Both the position numbers and the translations under genes were made by a program. Below the pieces are notes generated by a model that was not told the DNA's origin, searched no databases, and worked only from the letters and a program-made list of their open reading frames with translations. Positions 1-7,130 of a stretch of 18,731 nucleotides of DNA are shown one piece after another; position 1 is the stretch's first letter, and every line of letters begins with the position of its first letter. This stretch comes from JBDREF01 sp043820045 (lineage in GTDB: Bacteria; Planctomycetota; Phycisphaerae; Sedimentisphaerales; Anaerobacaceae), in assembly GCA_043820045.1 (NCBI GenBank), contig JBDREF010000133.1, positions 1-18,731 on the forward strand, written 5' to 3'.

Positions 1-180
1 ACACCGAGCCTGATGTTCGATTGCCAGGTCGGTGACATCGTGAGCACAAGCCCGGAGAGCCGGGACTTGTTAGCCTCTCGCAGCGACAACCGCAGTCGAA
101 GCCGCATCACGCGGGTGCAGATGGACTTTGAAAAACAGTGCACGAACCTGAGAATCCTCAGAGCGAGGAACTTCAAATGA
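1..180 (+). CDS. C-terminal end of an unidentified protein (5' end outside window)
   Basis: An open frame runs from base 1 to the TGA at 178-180 and gives 59 residues with no start visible. The visible part is polar and arginine/serine-rich in the middle (RSDNRSRSRITRV) and ends in LRARNFK. I do not recognise the family. The stop overlaps the ATG of the next gene (ATGA at 177-180), so the two are probably translationally coupled in one operon. The arrangement of short overlapping genes followed by a small membrane/coiled-coil protein is reminiscent of a phage structural or lysis region, but no phage hallmark can be seen in this window, so that is inference only. Confidence 0.6.
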   Translation, partial: TPSLMFDCQVGDIVSTSPESRDLLASRSDNRSRSRITRVQMDFEKQCTNLRILRARNFK

Positions 181-515
181 GCAGCGATGCGACAAGAATA
201 GTAAACAGCCAACAGGCACTTGAACGACTCAGCCGGGAAGGCTCGCAGGCAACCGGCGAGACGGCCGTTGTCACCTCGCCCGGAGCCAGGACCGCCGCAT
301 GGGCCGTGAAGGTCAAGAGCAATTCATCCTTCAATCTATACAACGTCGTGGCCGTAGCGATCGGCGGCATCGGCGCCGAGCCGGTCGAAATCGGTGGGCA
401 GATGCAGGCGTACAACCTCGCCGAATCGTTCACCCAGCAGGGCACACTCGCCGCAGGAACATACGCGGTAATGTCCCGCGTCGGCGACAGCAATGTCTTC
501 TACGCCAAACCGTAA
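177..515 (+). CDS. Hypothetical 112-aa protein, possibly phage-derived
   Basis: The start is placed at the ATG at 177, which overlaps the previous stop as ATGA and has a GAGG-like Shine-Dalgarno just upstream (GCGAGGAAC). The frame is open further upstream to a GTG at 138, but that would overlap the previous gene by more than 40 bases. The product starts with a polar helix-like segment (about 1-35). A glycine/valine-rich beta-type region follows (about 40-112) and contains YNVVAVAIGGIG and GTYAVMSRVGDSNVFYA. There is no signal peptide or membrane segment. The second half reads like a small beta-sandwich or a structural phage protein. No function is assigned. It is probably cotranscribed with the gene ending at 180. 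Confidence 0.65.
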   Translation: MSSDATRIVNSQQALERLSREGSQATGETAVVTSPGARTAAWAVKVKSNSSFNLYNVVAVAIGGIGAEPVEIGGQMQAYNLAESFTQQGTLAAGTYAVMSRVGDSNVFYAKP

Positions 516-530
516 CAGTTAACATAAGGC

Positions 531-639
531 ACTCTAACAAAACACAGGCCGTCATTTCGAGCGCAGCCGAGAAATCTATTCGAATAGTTTCCCGGCGCGC
601 CGGGACTCCTTATTTGTACAGGTCAGGTTTTGTTAGAGT
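531..639. repeat. MITE-like element with 13-bp perfect terminal inverted repeats
   Basis: The left arm ACTCTAACAAAAC (531-543) is exactly inverted at 627-639 (GTTTTGTTAGAGT). The 83-bp interior has no gene. It holds GTCATTTCGAGCGCAGCCGA (551-570), similar in type to the element at 9133-9230, and the 14-bp palindrome CCCGGCGCGCCGGG (591-604), which recurs at 6236-6249. The size and structure fit a miniature non-autonomous element or a large extragenic hairpin. No convincing target-site duplication flanks it. On the transcript the arms could also form a stem between the two small genes. Confidence 0.6.
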
Positions 640-672
640 CTCCAAGACAAATCAATTGAGAATCGGCAAATC

Positions 673-945
673 ATGACACAGAGAAACGCAAAATCATGGC
701 GGCTGAATCGCCAGCTCAGCATCTCGGTGCTGATACAACTGGTACTCCTGGCCTCGTTGATTGTGGGCAGTTGGCTCAATCTCCAAAGGCAGCTCGACCT
801 CCTGCAGCGTGACGTCACCATGCTTCTGCAATCAGAGGATAAATTCCAGCAGAAACTCGAATCGCTCTGGACCCAAACCATCTCGCAAGAATACCGCCTG
901 CAAGCCGTAGAGCAGCGTACAGCGAAGACCGAGGAAGCATTTTGA
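673..945 (+). CDS. Small single-pass membrane protein with coiled coil
   Basis: This 90-residue protein has a basic N-terminus, one hydrophobic segment at about 16-36 (SVLIQLVLLASLIVGSWL), and then a heptad-like helical region to the end (LQRQLDLLQRDVTMLLQ and onward). That makes it a membrane anchor with a coiled coil about 50 residues long. There is no lipobox and no cleavable signal. The start ATG at 673 has only a weak purine-rich upstream stretch (GAGAATCGG). Small anchors of this type occur in phage lysis modules (spanin or holin-associated proteins) and also as ordinary envelope proteins. Its place after two short coupled genes favours the former slightly. The family is not recognised. 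Confidence 0.6.
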   Translation: MTQRNAKSWRLNRQLSISVLIQLVLLASLIVGSWLNLQRQLDLLQRDVTMLLQSEDKFQQKLESLWTQTISQEYRLQAVEQRTAKTEEAF

Positions 946-958
946 CCGTCAGCACTCA

Positions 959-2050
959 TCATACGACGCAATTGCATTTGCCGGGCAGGCAGCGGTCTTT
1001 GAAGATGTTCCAGATTTCGGGCGTCTCGCGGCACAGACTGATGGAGACGTTCTTATCGAAGCTGCGAATGGTATCGATCAGGAAAGTGTAGAATGTCACG
1101 CGGTCTTTGGCAGGATAGCGAAGCTTGCCGTCCGAGGCGCCTGCGACGAAGTTATGATTCCACAGTTCGCAAGCACGCTCGCCGTAGGCTCCAGCAGCAA
1201 GAAGGCCATGGGCGGGCAGCAGTCTTAACATGCCGAGGGTGACATTCTCCGGTTTAAGGATAGTAAATGTTTTTCGAATCAAATCAGCGTATCCGGCTTT
1301 CCAGTCCGGGTAGAGAATTCCGGGGTCGATGCGAATCCGGATTCGGTAGCCGTACTGCTGGCATCGTCGGGCGGCTTCTATTCGCTCGGCAAGGCCGGCG
1401 GTGCCTGACTCGTATTGTTCAATCATCTGCCGGCTGTTCAGGCTCCATGAAACGACAGTTTGCGAGTTGGGTTCGACCGCCAGCAGGTTATCGATATTGT
1501 CGCTCTTGGTCAGCAGCATCAGAAATCCGCGCGACAGGCCGCCAAAGAAAGGAACCAACATTGTCGTAAGGCCGGTGACGTGGTCAAGTACAAGACTGTC
1601 GAGCATCTCGCCGGCGTTGAAGCTGACCTTGCCGCCGGCGCCTGCGAGAGCCTTTCGAATCTGTTTGAACATCGCATCGTAGTTGATGTTGATCTTGATG
1701 AACGGAGAAAACTTGCGATAGACAAACGCCAGGTAGCAATATGTGCAATAGTAAGGACAGCCATTCGAGACCGGGACCAGCTTGCAGTACGAACAGCAGC
1801 GTACATTCGAGCCGAGCCGACCGTCGAAACGCCCGACAAAGGACGATGTCTCGCCGATCATCAAAGTCCTCTTTCCGGCTAACAATGCCTGAGAAGGTGA
1901 CATCTCCGGCGGAAAATAATTTCGCTGGTGCTCTATTACGCGAACCTGGGCCGATGGAAACAATGCCAAAATCCGCTGGGCTTCCGGATGCTCGGCTACC
2001 TTTTGCCACAACAGTATCGTCTCAGGCTCGAATGATCTCGCCGTATCCAT
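959..2050 (-). CDS. Radical SAM protein of the spore photoproduct lyase-like family
   Basis: This is a 363-aa protein. The radical SAM cluster motif C-x3-C-x2-C is at Cys98, Cys102 and Cys105 (GCPYYCTYCYL), which would bind a 4Fe-4S cluster and SAM. The order of a 90-100 residue N-terminal part, the cluster, and then a F-x-A-x(5)-D-x(4)-DH-x-T stretch (about 144-160) follows the spore photoproduct lyase (SplB) family, and the length is close to that family (about 340). As I recall, Bacillus SplB has the hydrogen-donor Cys141 in FEAACTSD. The aligned position here is Glu148 in FNAGEMLD, so that thiol is missing. The C-terminus is cysteine-rich (CLPGKCNCVV). It may repair DNA or act on another substrate. 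The ATG at 2050 has only a weak ribosome site (GGACGGA). Confidence 0.8.
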   Translation of the reverse strand: MDTARSFEPETILLWQKVAEHPEAQRILALFPSAQVRVIEHQRNYFPPEMSPSQALLAGKRTLMIGETSSFVGRFDGRLGSNVRCCSYCKLVPVSNGCPYYCTYCYLAFVYRKFSPFIKININYDAMFKQIRKALAGAGGKVSFNAGEMLDSLVLDHVTGLTTMLVPFFGGLSRGFLMLLTKSDNIDNLLAVEPNSQTVVSWSLNSRQMIEQYESGTAGLAERIEAARRCQQYGYRIRIRIDPGILYPDWKAGYADLIRKTFTILKPENVTLGMLRLLPAHGLLAAGAYGERACELWNHNFVAGASDGKLRYPAKDRVTFYTFLIDTIRSFDKNVSISLCRETPEIWNIFKDRCLPGKCNCVV

Positions 2051-2101
2051 CGGTAAATATCCGTCCGTGACACTGAACTTACGTCAATCTTGTATGTCCG
2101 C

Positions 2102-2128
2102 ATTATAGCGGAAAAACACAAAGTCCAA
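2102..2128 (-). promoter_or_regulatory. Possible promoter for the radical SAM gene
   Basis: On the minus strand a perfect TATAAT (-10) covers 2102-2107. A TTGGAC (-35-like) covers 2123-2128, but the spacer is only 15 bp. It lies about 50 bases upstream of the start at 2050. The -10 is convincing and the -35 is uncertain because of the short spacing. Confidence 0.4.
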
Positions 2129-2149
2129 CCACAATTAAGGAGCCAGACA

Positions 2150-2767
2150 ATGAAAAAACTTGAGAGACATGAAGCTCTGAAAGCACGAAAGATCGCCGCA
2201 CTTGTCACTTGCGCATTTGCATTAGCGATGATGGCCGGATGTGACAGTTTGCGGTTCGCGCCGAGCCAGGCTCAAAAACAGAACGCATGGCTGCACAACC
2301 GTACGTCCATTGTCGCCGCCGAAACGGCAAGGGCTGAGGACGCCTCGCAACAGTTGCAGGCTTTAACGCAGTTGAGCGAAGTGCAGAGCAGAGCTTTCAG
2401 CACCTACTGCGGGCTGCCGGATGAGTTTCCCGACGCAGAGAGTGCCGAGGACATTTTAGCCGAATCGAACTTCCGGCTCGCCAACGCCGCGTTGCAGGAT
2501 GGAGTCGAGCGGCCGGACCCGTGGCAGGTGGCCGATGCGGCGATGGAATTAGGCATAGGCATCTGTGCCCTGCTCGGCGGAGTTTACGGCACCAGGGCCG
2601 TGGGCTTCCTGAGAGACGCCAGAGGCAAGTCGCAGGCCCTGCAGGAAATCATCGTCGGCAACGAACTATTCAAAAAGCAAAACACCTCCGCCGCCCCGGC
2701 ATTCAAGCAGGCCCACCAAACCCAATCACCCCAAACCCGCCAACTCGTCGCTCAGATGAAGGCCTAA
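2150..2767 (+). CDS. Unknown lipoprotein, 205 aa
   Basis: The start is the ATG at 2150, preceded by AAGGAG at good spacing. An ATG further upstream at 2090 is in frame but lacks such a site. Residues 1-31 form a lipoprotein signal peptide: a basic stretch (KARK), a hydrophobic core (IAALVTCAFALAMM), then the lipobox MAGC with the lipidated Cys at about residue 31. The mature part is mostly alpha-helical and rich in Ala, Gln and Glu. It has a short hydrophobic glycine-rich stretch at about 138-155 (GIGICALLGGVYGTRAVGF) that could be a second membrane-associated helix, and ends in a Gln/Pro/Ala-rich tail. No known domain is recognised. It would be anchored to a membrane, and its role is unknown. 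The hairpin at 2806-2825 lies just downstream. Confidence 0.75.
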   Translation: MKKLERHEALKARKIAALVTCAFALAMMAGCDSLRFAPSQAQKQNAWLHNRTSIVAAETARAEDASQQLQALTQLSEVQSRAFSTYCGLPDEFPDAESAEDILAESNFRLANAALQDGVERPDPWQVADAAMELGIGICALLGGVYGTRAVGFLRDARGKSQALQEIIVGNELFKKQNTSAAPAFKQAHQTQSPQTRQLVAQMKA

Positions 2768-2805
2768 ACTCACCCACGTAAGCAACGAAATGGGCCTGGC
2801 CCCAG

Positions 2806-2825
2806 GGGTGCGAGATTTCGCACCC
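2806..2825. terminator. REP-like hairpin (type L), possible terminator of the lipoprotein gene
   Basis: An 8-bp perfect stem, GGGTGCGA / TCGCACCC, closes a 4-base GATT loop and is followed by TACTTTT. The same hairpin (7-bp stem) is at 6321-6338. It stands 38 bases after the lipoprotein stop and about 10 bases before the Shine-Dalgarno of small-protein copy A, so it could end the upstream transcript or sit in the leader of copy A. Confidence 0.6.
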
Positions 2826-2846
2826 TACTTTTCTGGAGGAAAAAAG

Positions 2847-3053
2847 ATGTCCGAACCGGTACACATTAGCGAGATTCTGCCGGAAGTAATGAGCAACATC
2901 GCCGAGCGAATGAATCATGATCGAAGGCATTCACCCGCCGGAGTCCTGCAACCGGTCGAGGATTGCGATATGCCTTCGGGCTGTGCTCAGCAAGTAGGGT
3001 GCGATGAAATCGCACCAATGGTTCTGTTCCAAACCACCCGAAGTTTACTCTGA
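2847..3053 (+). CDS. Small-protein family, copy A (68 aa)
   Basis: The ATG at 2847 follows a strong GGAGGA. The first 22 residues (MSEPVHISEI, then LPEVMSNIAERM) are nearly the same as those of copies B (6056) and C (9885). The middle part keeps R-x2-S, GVLQ, and M-P-S-G (about 26-45). Relative to copy B it has one extra codon (Ala31), an in-frame indel. From about residue 49 the frame runs into a REP-like hairpin (2998-3016), so the C-terminal tail (from VGCDEIAP onward) is probably not ancestral. No signal peptide or membrane span is seen. The N-terminal part is predicted helical and amphipathic. Function is unknown and I know no family name for it. Confidence 0.6.
   Translation: MSEPVHISEILPEVMSNIAERMNHDRRHSPAGVLQPVEDCDMPSGCAQQVGCDEIAPMVLFQTTRSLL
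2998..3016. repeat. REP-like hairpin (type R) inside the end of copy A
   Basis: The perfect 8-bp stem GGTGCGAT / ATCGCACC closes a GAA loop, preceded by AGTAG. It is related to the type L hairpin in inverted orientation (the shared TAC/GTA flank points inward), so copy A sits between two inverted copies of one repeat family. A slightly degenerate copy is at 6278-6296. Here it lies between convergent genes (copy A and the minus-strand gene ending at 3112). Confidence 0.65.
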
Positions 3054-3111
3054 GGGCTTTGCCCCAAATCTTGATTCACAAAGGGCCGTAGATGAAGTGC
3101 AGTCCGGGACA

Positions 3112-3828
3112 CTACTGCTGAGTTAGGCGGTTGGCCAGGTTCACGAGGTCCTTGTAGGCTTCCTGGAAGGCGTCCGCGTTGGTCTTGTCCATGGCGTCGG
3201 GCGCCAGTTGTTCGATGAGTTGGATGCGGTACAGAATCACCGGCTGATCATTTGCCGTGGGATTTCGCCGGTCTTCCAATCCATCCTCGTTCAAATCTTC
3301 AATCAGGTTCTTGCGTGCGTTCGCCGGGAGGCTCGGATCGTTGATAATCTGGATCCAGACCTCGTCGGCTTTGGGATCGCGGCCGATCAGACCCAGAGCG
3401 GTGCGTCCGAGCTGTTCTTTGTACACCGGGTCGTCTAAGCGCGGATCCCGGTCAGGCGGGGCTGCCGCCGTCTCGGCCTGAACTGCGGTATTGCTCTGCT
3501 CATTGGCATCCGCCGGTGATGTCGGCGGGCCGACGGGTTCAGTCGCGAGCGGCTCCGGTTCGATAAAGACCTGTTCAGTGGTTGGCTGCTTTTGGATATT
3601 TTTAGTTTCCGGCTCCTTCGGTGCCTGCGTGGTTTCCGGTATATCGGCCGGTTGAACTGCTTTTGGAGCCCTTGACAGGTGCTTTTCTCCAGCCGACCTG
3701 AAACGAAACTCCCTGATAACCATCCCGATTCCGACCGCTGTTAGAAGAACAAACGCCGCACCAGCCAGCGTCCTGCCTGATACTGGCTTCTGTACGGCGT
3801 CAGACCGGGATCTCCCATTCAACTTCAT
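3112..3828 (-). CDS. Unknown membrane-anchored protein with Pro/Glu-rich linker, 238 aa
   Basis: The start is set at the ATG at 3828 because GGAG lies about 9 bases upstream and because the truncated duplicate at 4146-4240 keeps this same ATG and leader; an in-frame start at 3846 is less likely. Layout: a short basic cytoplasmic N-terminus, one transmembrane segment at about 20-38 (LAGAAFVLLTAVGIGMVI), a long low-complexity linker rich in Pro, Glu, Thr and Ala (about 48-130), and a globular acidic C-terminal domain (about 130-238) with helices and the stretch EDLNEDGLEDRR. This resembles periplasmic-facing proteins of planctomycetes that carry a small alpha-helical repeat domain. The family is not recognised. 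A good promoter lies at 3859-3887. Confidence 0.7.
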   Translation of the reverse strand: MKLNGRSRSDAVQKPVSGRTLAGAAFVLLTAVGIGMVIREFRFRSAGEKHLSRAPKAVQPADIPETTQAPKEPETKNIQKQPTTEQVFIEPEPLATEPVGPPTSPADANEQSNTAVQAETAAAPPDRDPRLDDPVYKEQLGRTALGLIGRDPKADEVWIQIINDPSLPANARKNLIEDLNEDGLEDRRNPTANDQPVILYRIQLIEQLAPDAMDKTNADAFQEAYKDLVNLANRLTQQ

Positions 3829-3858
3829 AATCTTCTGCTCCTGCACGCCACACCGTTA

Positions 3859-3887
3859 ACAATACCACAATAGGGGCTCGATTTCAA
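3859..3887 (-). promoter_or_regulatory. Sigma-70-type promoter of the 3112-3828 gene
   Basis: On the minus strand TTGAAA (3882-3887) is followed after 17 bp by TATTGT (3859-3864). The -10 is about 31 bases before the ATG at 3828. The duplicated leader at 4206-4240 does not extend this far, so the duplicate lacks this promoter. Confidence 0.55.
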
Positions 3888-4145
3888 TACGCCTGGCCAT
3901 CAATCCGGCCAATAGACTTGCCAGAAAACGCTCCTGACCCCTTTTTTGGGGACTGTTAGGATGTCCCTCACGGGACTTTCTCATTCTCTACTTGACACCC
4001 TCGACCCGAATCCACGAGCCATAGATCGAAGTTTGTGCTGTAATAAACTGGGATTTCCCATATACACTTCACCGAAACATGCGCACGCTCGCACTTCTCT
4101 TGAATGCTATTATAACCACACACAGGACTCTTTCCAATCGCGATC
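3888..4145. other. Intergenic stretch without a supported gene
   Basis: No start with a ribosome site and a protein-like reading frame was found. The stretch contains CCCC-TTTTTT-GGGG at 3938-3951, part of a minus-strand GGGGTCAGGAGCG sequence (repeat-like in my judgement), and otherwise AT-richer sequence than the neighbouring genes. Confidence 0.4.
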
Positions 4146-4240
4146 TCAGAAAATACGTCTATGTTTCTGTGCAGCGTCAGACCGGGATTTGCCATTCAAC
4201 TTCATAATTCTCTGCCCCTGCACGCCACACTGTCAATGAT
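4146..4240 (-). pseudogene. Truncated duplicate of the 5' end of the 3112-3828 gene
   Basis: On the minus strand the sequence from about 4240 down to about 4175 matches the leader, start codon and first codons of the neighbouring gene (about 3870-3799) with few differences. It keeps GTGCAGG, the ATG at 4205 and the codons for MKLNGKSRSDA (MKLNGRSRSDA in the intact gene). After about 14 codons the match ends and the frame stops at TGA 4146-4148, giving a 19-codon remnant. The match also ends upstream of the parent promoter. This is a partial segmental copy, most likely non-functional. The 122 bp between 4241 and the aldolase gene show nothing further. Confidence 0.7.
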
Positions 4241-4362
4241 GTCGATTTGTCCGAGCAGGACTTCTGTCGCGATTCAAGGCCCGTCTGCGGCGTGAACGCC
4301 CAGCCGTCGCATCGCCGAAATGGGGCGAGGGCGAATCTTGAAACCGAGCAAGTGCCCCGAGG

Positions 4363-5004
4363 CTATCTGCTTTTCAACTTTCGCCGCAGCTTGTCGAGCT
4401 GCTCTACGGCTTCCTGCGGTAAGGGTTTGGCGCCTCCCCATATCTTGGCCAGCGTGATCGCACGAGCGTGCATTTCCAGAGACTCCATACAGAAATGTGC
4501 CTGCTTCAGCGACGAGCCTAAGGTCAGAGCGCCGTGATTGCCTAAGAGGAAAGCATCGTGCCTTTCCACGAACCCAGCGAGATGATCGGCTAACGTCGCC
4601 GGCGTGGCGTAGTCTATCCACGCCACCTCGCCGACATAGACGAAGGCCTCGGGGTGGCTCGGCGGGCCGAAGCGCTCGCCTGCTAATGCCATGGCCGTAG
4701 CGAACGGCGGGTGCCCGTGGATGACGCCGTGTACGTCCGGACGCCTGCGATAGATAAACGTGTGCGTCGGCGTCTCGCACGACGGTTCCAGGTCGCCGGC
4801 CAGCTTATTGCCGTCCAGGTCAACCTTCACGAACCATTCCGGCGTCGCATCGGCTAAGGCACGGCCCGTCGGCGAGACCAGCACCTCGCCCGAGGCCAGA
4901 CGCACGCTTACGTTGCCGCCGTTGGCCGGCACAATGTCTTTGTCGTACAGCCGTTGGCAGATGACCACCATTTCCCGGCGAATAACCATTTCGTCAGCGT
5001 TCAC
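4363..5004 (-). CDS. Class II aldolase/adducin family protein (fuculose-phosphate aldolase-like)
   Basis: This 213-aa cytoplasmic enzyme is of the Zn-dependent class II aldolase/epimerase family, which cleaves or rearranges sugar phosphates such as L-fuculose-1-phosphate. The family motifs are in register with E. coli FucA: GGN at 29-31, SPTG at 44-47, SCE at 75-77 with catalytic Glu77, zinc ligands His96 and His98 (HGHPP), and His157 (GNHGAL). The length fits the family (about 215). The start is a GTG at 5004 with AGGAG about 8 bases upstream. It lies 25 bp after the pseudopilin-like gene and is probably cotranscribed with it. The exact sugar substrate cannot be told from these motifs, which are also shared by ribulose-5-phosphate 4-epimerases and other aldolases. 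Confidence 0.88.
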   Translation of the reverse strand: MNADEMVIRREMVVICQRLYDKDIVPANGGNVSVRLASGEVLVSPTGRALADATPEWFVKVDLDGNKLAGDLEPSCETPTHTFIYRRRPDVHGVIHGHPPFATAMALAGERFGPPSHPEAFVYVGEVAWIDYATPATLADHLAGFVERHDAFLLGNHGALTLGSSLKQAHFCMESLEMHARAITLAKIWGGAKPLPQEAVEQLDKLRRKLKSR

Positions 5005-5029
5005 AGACAGTACTCCTTTACGTGGTGAT

Positions 5030-5872
<843 letters not shown>

Positions 5873-5960
5873 GTATGATCTCCTTCTTGTCTGAGGCGCT
5901 TCAGTTGTGCACCGATCCGATTGTGCCCGATTACCTGCACTGCCGTACAAGTCAAGCCCT

Positions 5961-5989
5961 ATGATATCACAACTTCCTCTCCGTTTCAA
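5961..5989 (-). promoter_or_regulatory. Promoter of the pseudopilin-aldolase pair
   Basis: On the minus strand TTGAAA (5984-5989), a 17-bp spacer, and TATCAT (5961-5966) preceded by TGA (extended -10). It is about 90 bases upstream of the start at 5872. Confidence 0.55.
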
Positions 5990-6055
5990 TAACTCGCGGG
6001 AAGTCCAGCATGCCGGAGCTTGTCCCATCCTTAGTTGAAGAAGGAGGATTCAAAG

Positions 6056-6277
6056 ATGCCCGAACCGGTTCACATAAGCAAGATTATGCCGGAAGTAATG
6101 AGCAGCATCGCCGAGCGAATGCATCATCATCGAAGCCAGTCGCCCGGAGTCCTGCAATCGGTCGAGGATTCCGACATGCCTTCGGGTCGTGCTCAGGGAG
6201 GCAGCCCCAGACACGTAGTGCGTAGGGTGCGCAATCCCGGCGCGCCGGGACACACGCGGAGAATTCGCAGCACGTAA
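6056..6277 (+). CDS. Small-protein family, copy B (73 aa)
   Basis: The ATG at 6056 follows GGAGGATTCAAAG, almost the same ribosome-site context as copy C. The conserved part is MPEPVHISKI, then MPEVMSSIAERM, then a His-rich HHHR, then R-x2-SPGVLQ and M-P-S-G-R (residues 1-47). Beyond about residue 48 the frame enters unrelated repeat DNA: a partial type R sequence, the 14-bp palindrome at 6236-6249, and a stop (TAA 6275-6277) at the edge of the hairpin at 6278. The Arg-rich tail is therefore probably accidental. It is convergent with the minus-strand gene ending at 6369. Function is unknown; the coding nature rests on the synonymous changes and the in-frame indel among copies. Confidence 0.55.
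   Translation: MPEPVHISKIMPEVMSSIAERMHHHRSQSPGVLQSVEDSDMPSGRAQGGSPRHVVRRVRNPGAPGHTRRIRST
6236..6249. repeat. 14-bp perfect palindrome CCCGGCGCGCCGGG
   Basis: It is identical to 591-604 inside the MITE-like element, and both are followed by AC. It lies in what looks like an interrupted type R repeat (GTAGGGTGCG at about 6222-6231, then the palindrome, then GGTACGATGAAATCGCACC from 6278), as if a small palindromic unit had inserted there. Confidence 0.5.
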
Positions 6278-6338
6278 GGTACGATGAAATCGCACCAATA
6301 ATACGCACACACAACAAAATGGTGCGAGATTTCGCACC
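6278..6338. repeat. Pair of REP-like hairpins (type R then type L), possible bidirectional terminator
   Basis: The type R hairpin at 6278-6296 has an 8-bp stem with one A-C mismatch and a GAA loop. The type L hairpin at 6321-6338 has a 7-bp perfect stem GGTGCGA / TCGCACC and a GATT loop. They are separated by 24 bp of A/C-rich sequence and lie between convergent genes. The same two types flank copy A at 2806-2825 and 2998-3016, there in the order L then R. Confidence 0.6.
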
Positions 6339-6368
6339 CTACTCGCTGTTCTCAGGCGGGGGATACGT

Positions 6369-7037
6369 CTATTTGCCACCGTCGCTGCTGTCGGCGATAT
6401 CGACTACAGTGATCTCGCCGGTGGTGTCATCGATCTGCACCTGCATCTTGGTGACTGAGCCGTCGGGCTGCTTGCTGACGGACCAGATCTGGCCCTCTGC
6501 GGTGATATAGATATCCTCGTTGTCACCCATGGATATTTTCTGGAGGCCTTGCGAGCCGCCTGATTTGCCGCTGGCGATATCTAAGATGTTCATCTCGCCG
6601 GTGGTCTCATCTATCGCCACCCGCATCTTGACGACCGAGCCGTCGGGCTGCTTGCTGACGGACCAAAGCTGGCCGTCTGCGGTTATGTAGAGATCCTCGT
6701 TGTCACCCAGGGATATCTTCTGCAGGCCCTTCGAGCCTTCGGCCTTGGCGTAGTCGGCCTTGAGCAAGTTGGTCGTGGCGACGGCTTCGGCGCTGTTGTC
6801 CGAGTCGGTACGTGCCTGCTTACGCAAATCCAGAGCGTCCAGGCCGATGAGTTGCTCGGGTCGGGGTCGGTCTTCGAGACCTGACTGTCCGCCGTCGGAG
6901 GTAACAAACCCTTCGATGGTCTCGGCCCGCCGGTCGCTGAGCACATAGCGGATGCAGAGTGACACTACGGCCACAGCGGTCAGAATGACCACCACGATTG
7001 CCAGTTGTCTGGTTATCGGCCTGGTGTTTTGCTCCAT
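6369..7037 (-). CDS. Unknown membrane protein with a duplicated ~53-residue domain, 222 aa
   Basis: The start ATG at 7037 follows AAGGAAAT. Residues 11-32 form one transmembrane segment (LAIVVVILTAVAVVSLCI), leaving a long extracytoplasmic part. A charged linker (about 35-100) leads into two tandem copies of one domain: residues 102-154 and 162-214, each with GLQKIS-x-GDNED-x-YITA, then WSVSKQPDGS, then D-x-TTGE. The repeats are also alike in DNA. Each copy looks like a small beta-sheet unit (a beta-hairpin around WSVSKQ). The family is not recognised. A decayed third relative, containing one repeat, is at 8070-8340. A strong promoter lies at 7102-7130. The acidic GDNED and D-x-TTGE could bind metal, but that is speculation. 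Confidence 0.75.
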   Translation of the reverse strand: MEQNTRPITRQLAIVVVILTAVAVVSLCIRYVLSDRRAETIEGFVTSDGGQSGLEDRPRPEQLIGLDALDLRKQARTDSDNSAEAVATTNLLKADYAKAEGSKGLQKISLGDNEDLYITADGQLWSVSKQPDGSVVKMRVAIDETTGEMNILDIASGKSGGSQGLQKISMGDNEDIYITAEGQIWSVSKQPDGSVTKMQVQIDDTTGEITVVDIADSSDGGK

Positions 7038-7101
7038 CTGATATTTCCTTCATAACATTTTACATCATTGCACGGCTACGCCGCTGGGCCTGTCTTCTAA
7101 T

Positions 7102-7130
7102 AGAATATCAAATCCGTCTCGAAAAGTCAA
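7102..7130 (-). promoter_or_regulatory. Extended -10 promoter of the duplicated-domain gene
   Basis: On the minus strand TTGACT (7125-7130), a 17-bp spacer, then TATTCT (7102-7107) preceded by TGA. It is about 64 bases upstream of the start at 7037. The block is duplicated with a weaker -10 at 9049-9077. Confidence 0.65.

Noticed and set aside
51..66. CCCGGAGAGCCGGGAC resembling the intergenic palindrome
   Set aside because: It is in the coding frame of the first gene and the centre does not match, so chance is enough.
299..676. Arg-rich ORF overlapping the 177-515 gene
   Set aside because: It is a shadow in another frame with a composition (runs of Arg) typical of non-coding frames in GC-rich DNA, and it runs through the MITE-like element.
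2090..2149. Upstream extension of the lipoprotein gene
   Set aside because: It has no ribosome site and would put 20 extra residues before a good lipoprotein signal peptide; the ATG at 2150 with AAGGAG is better.
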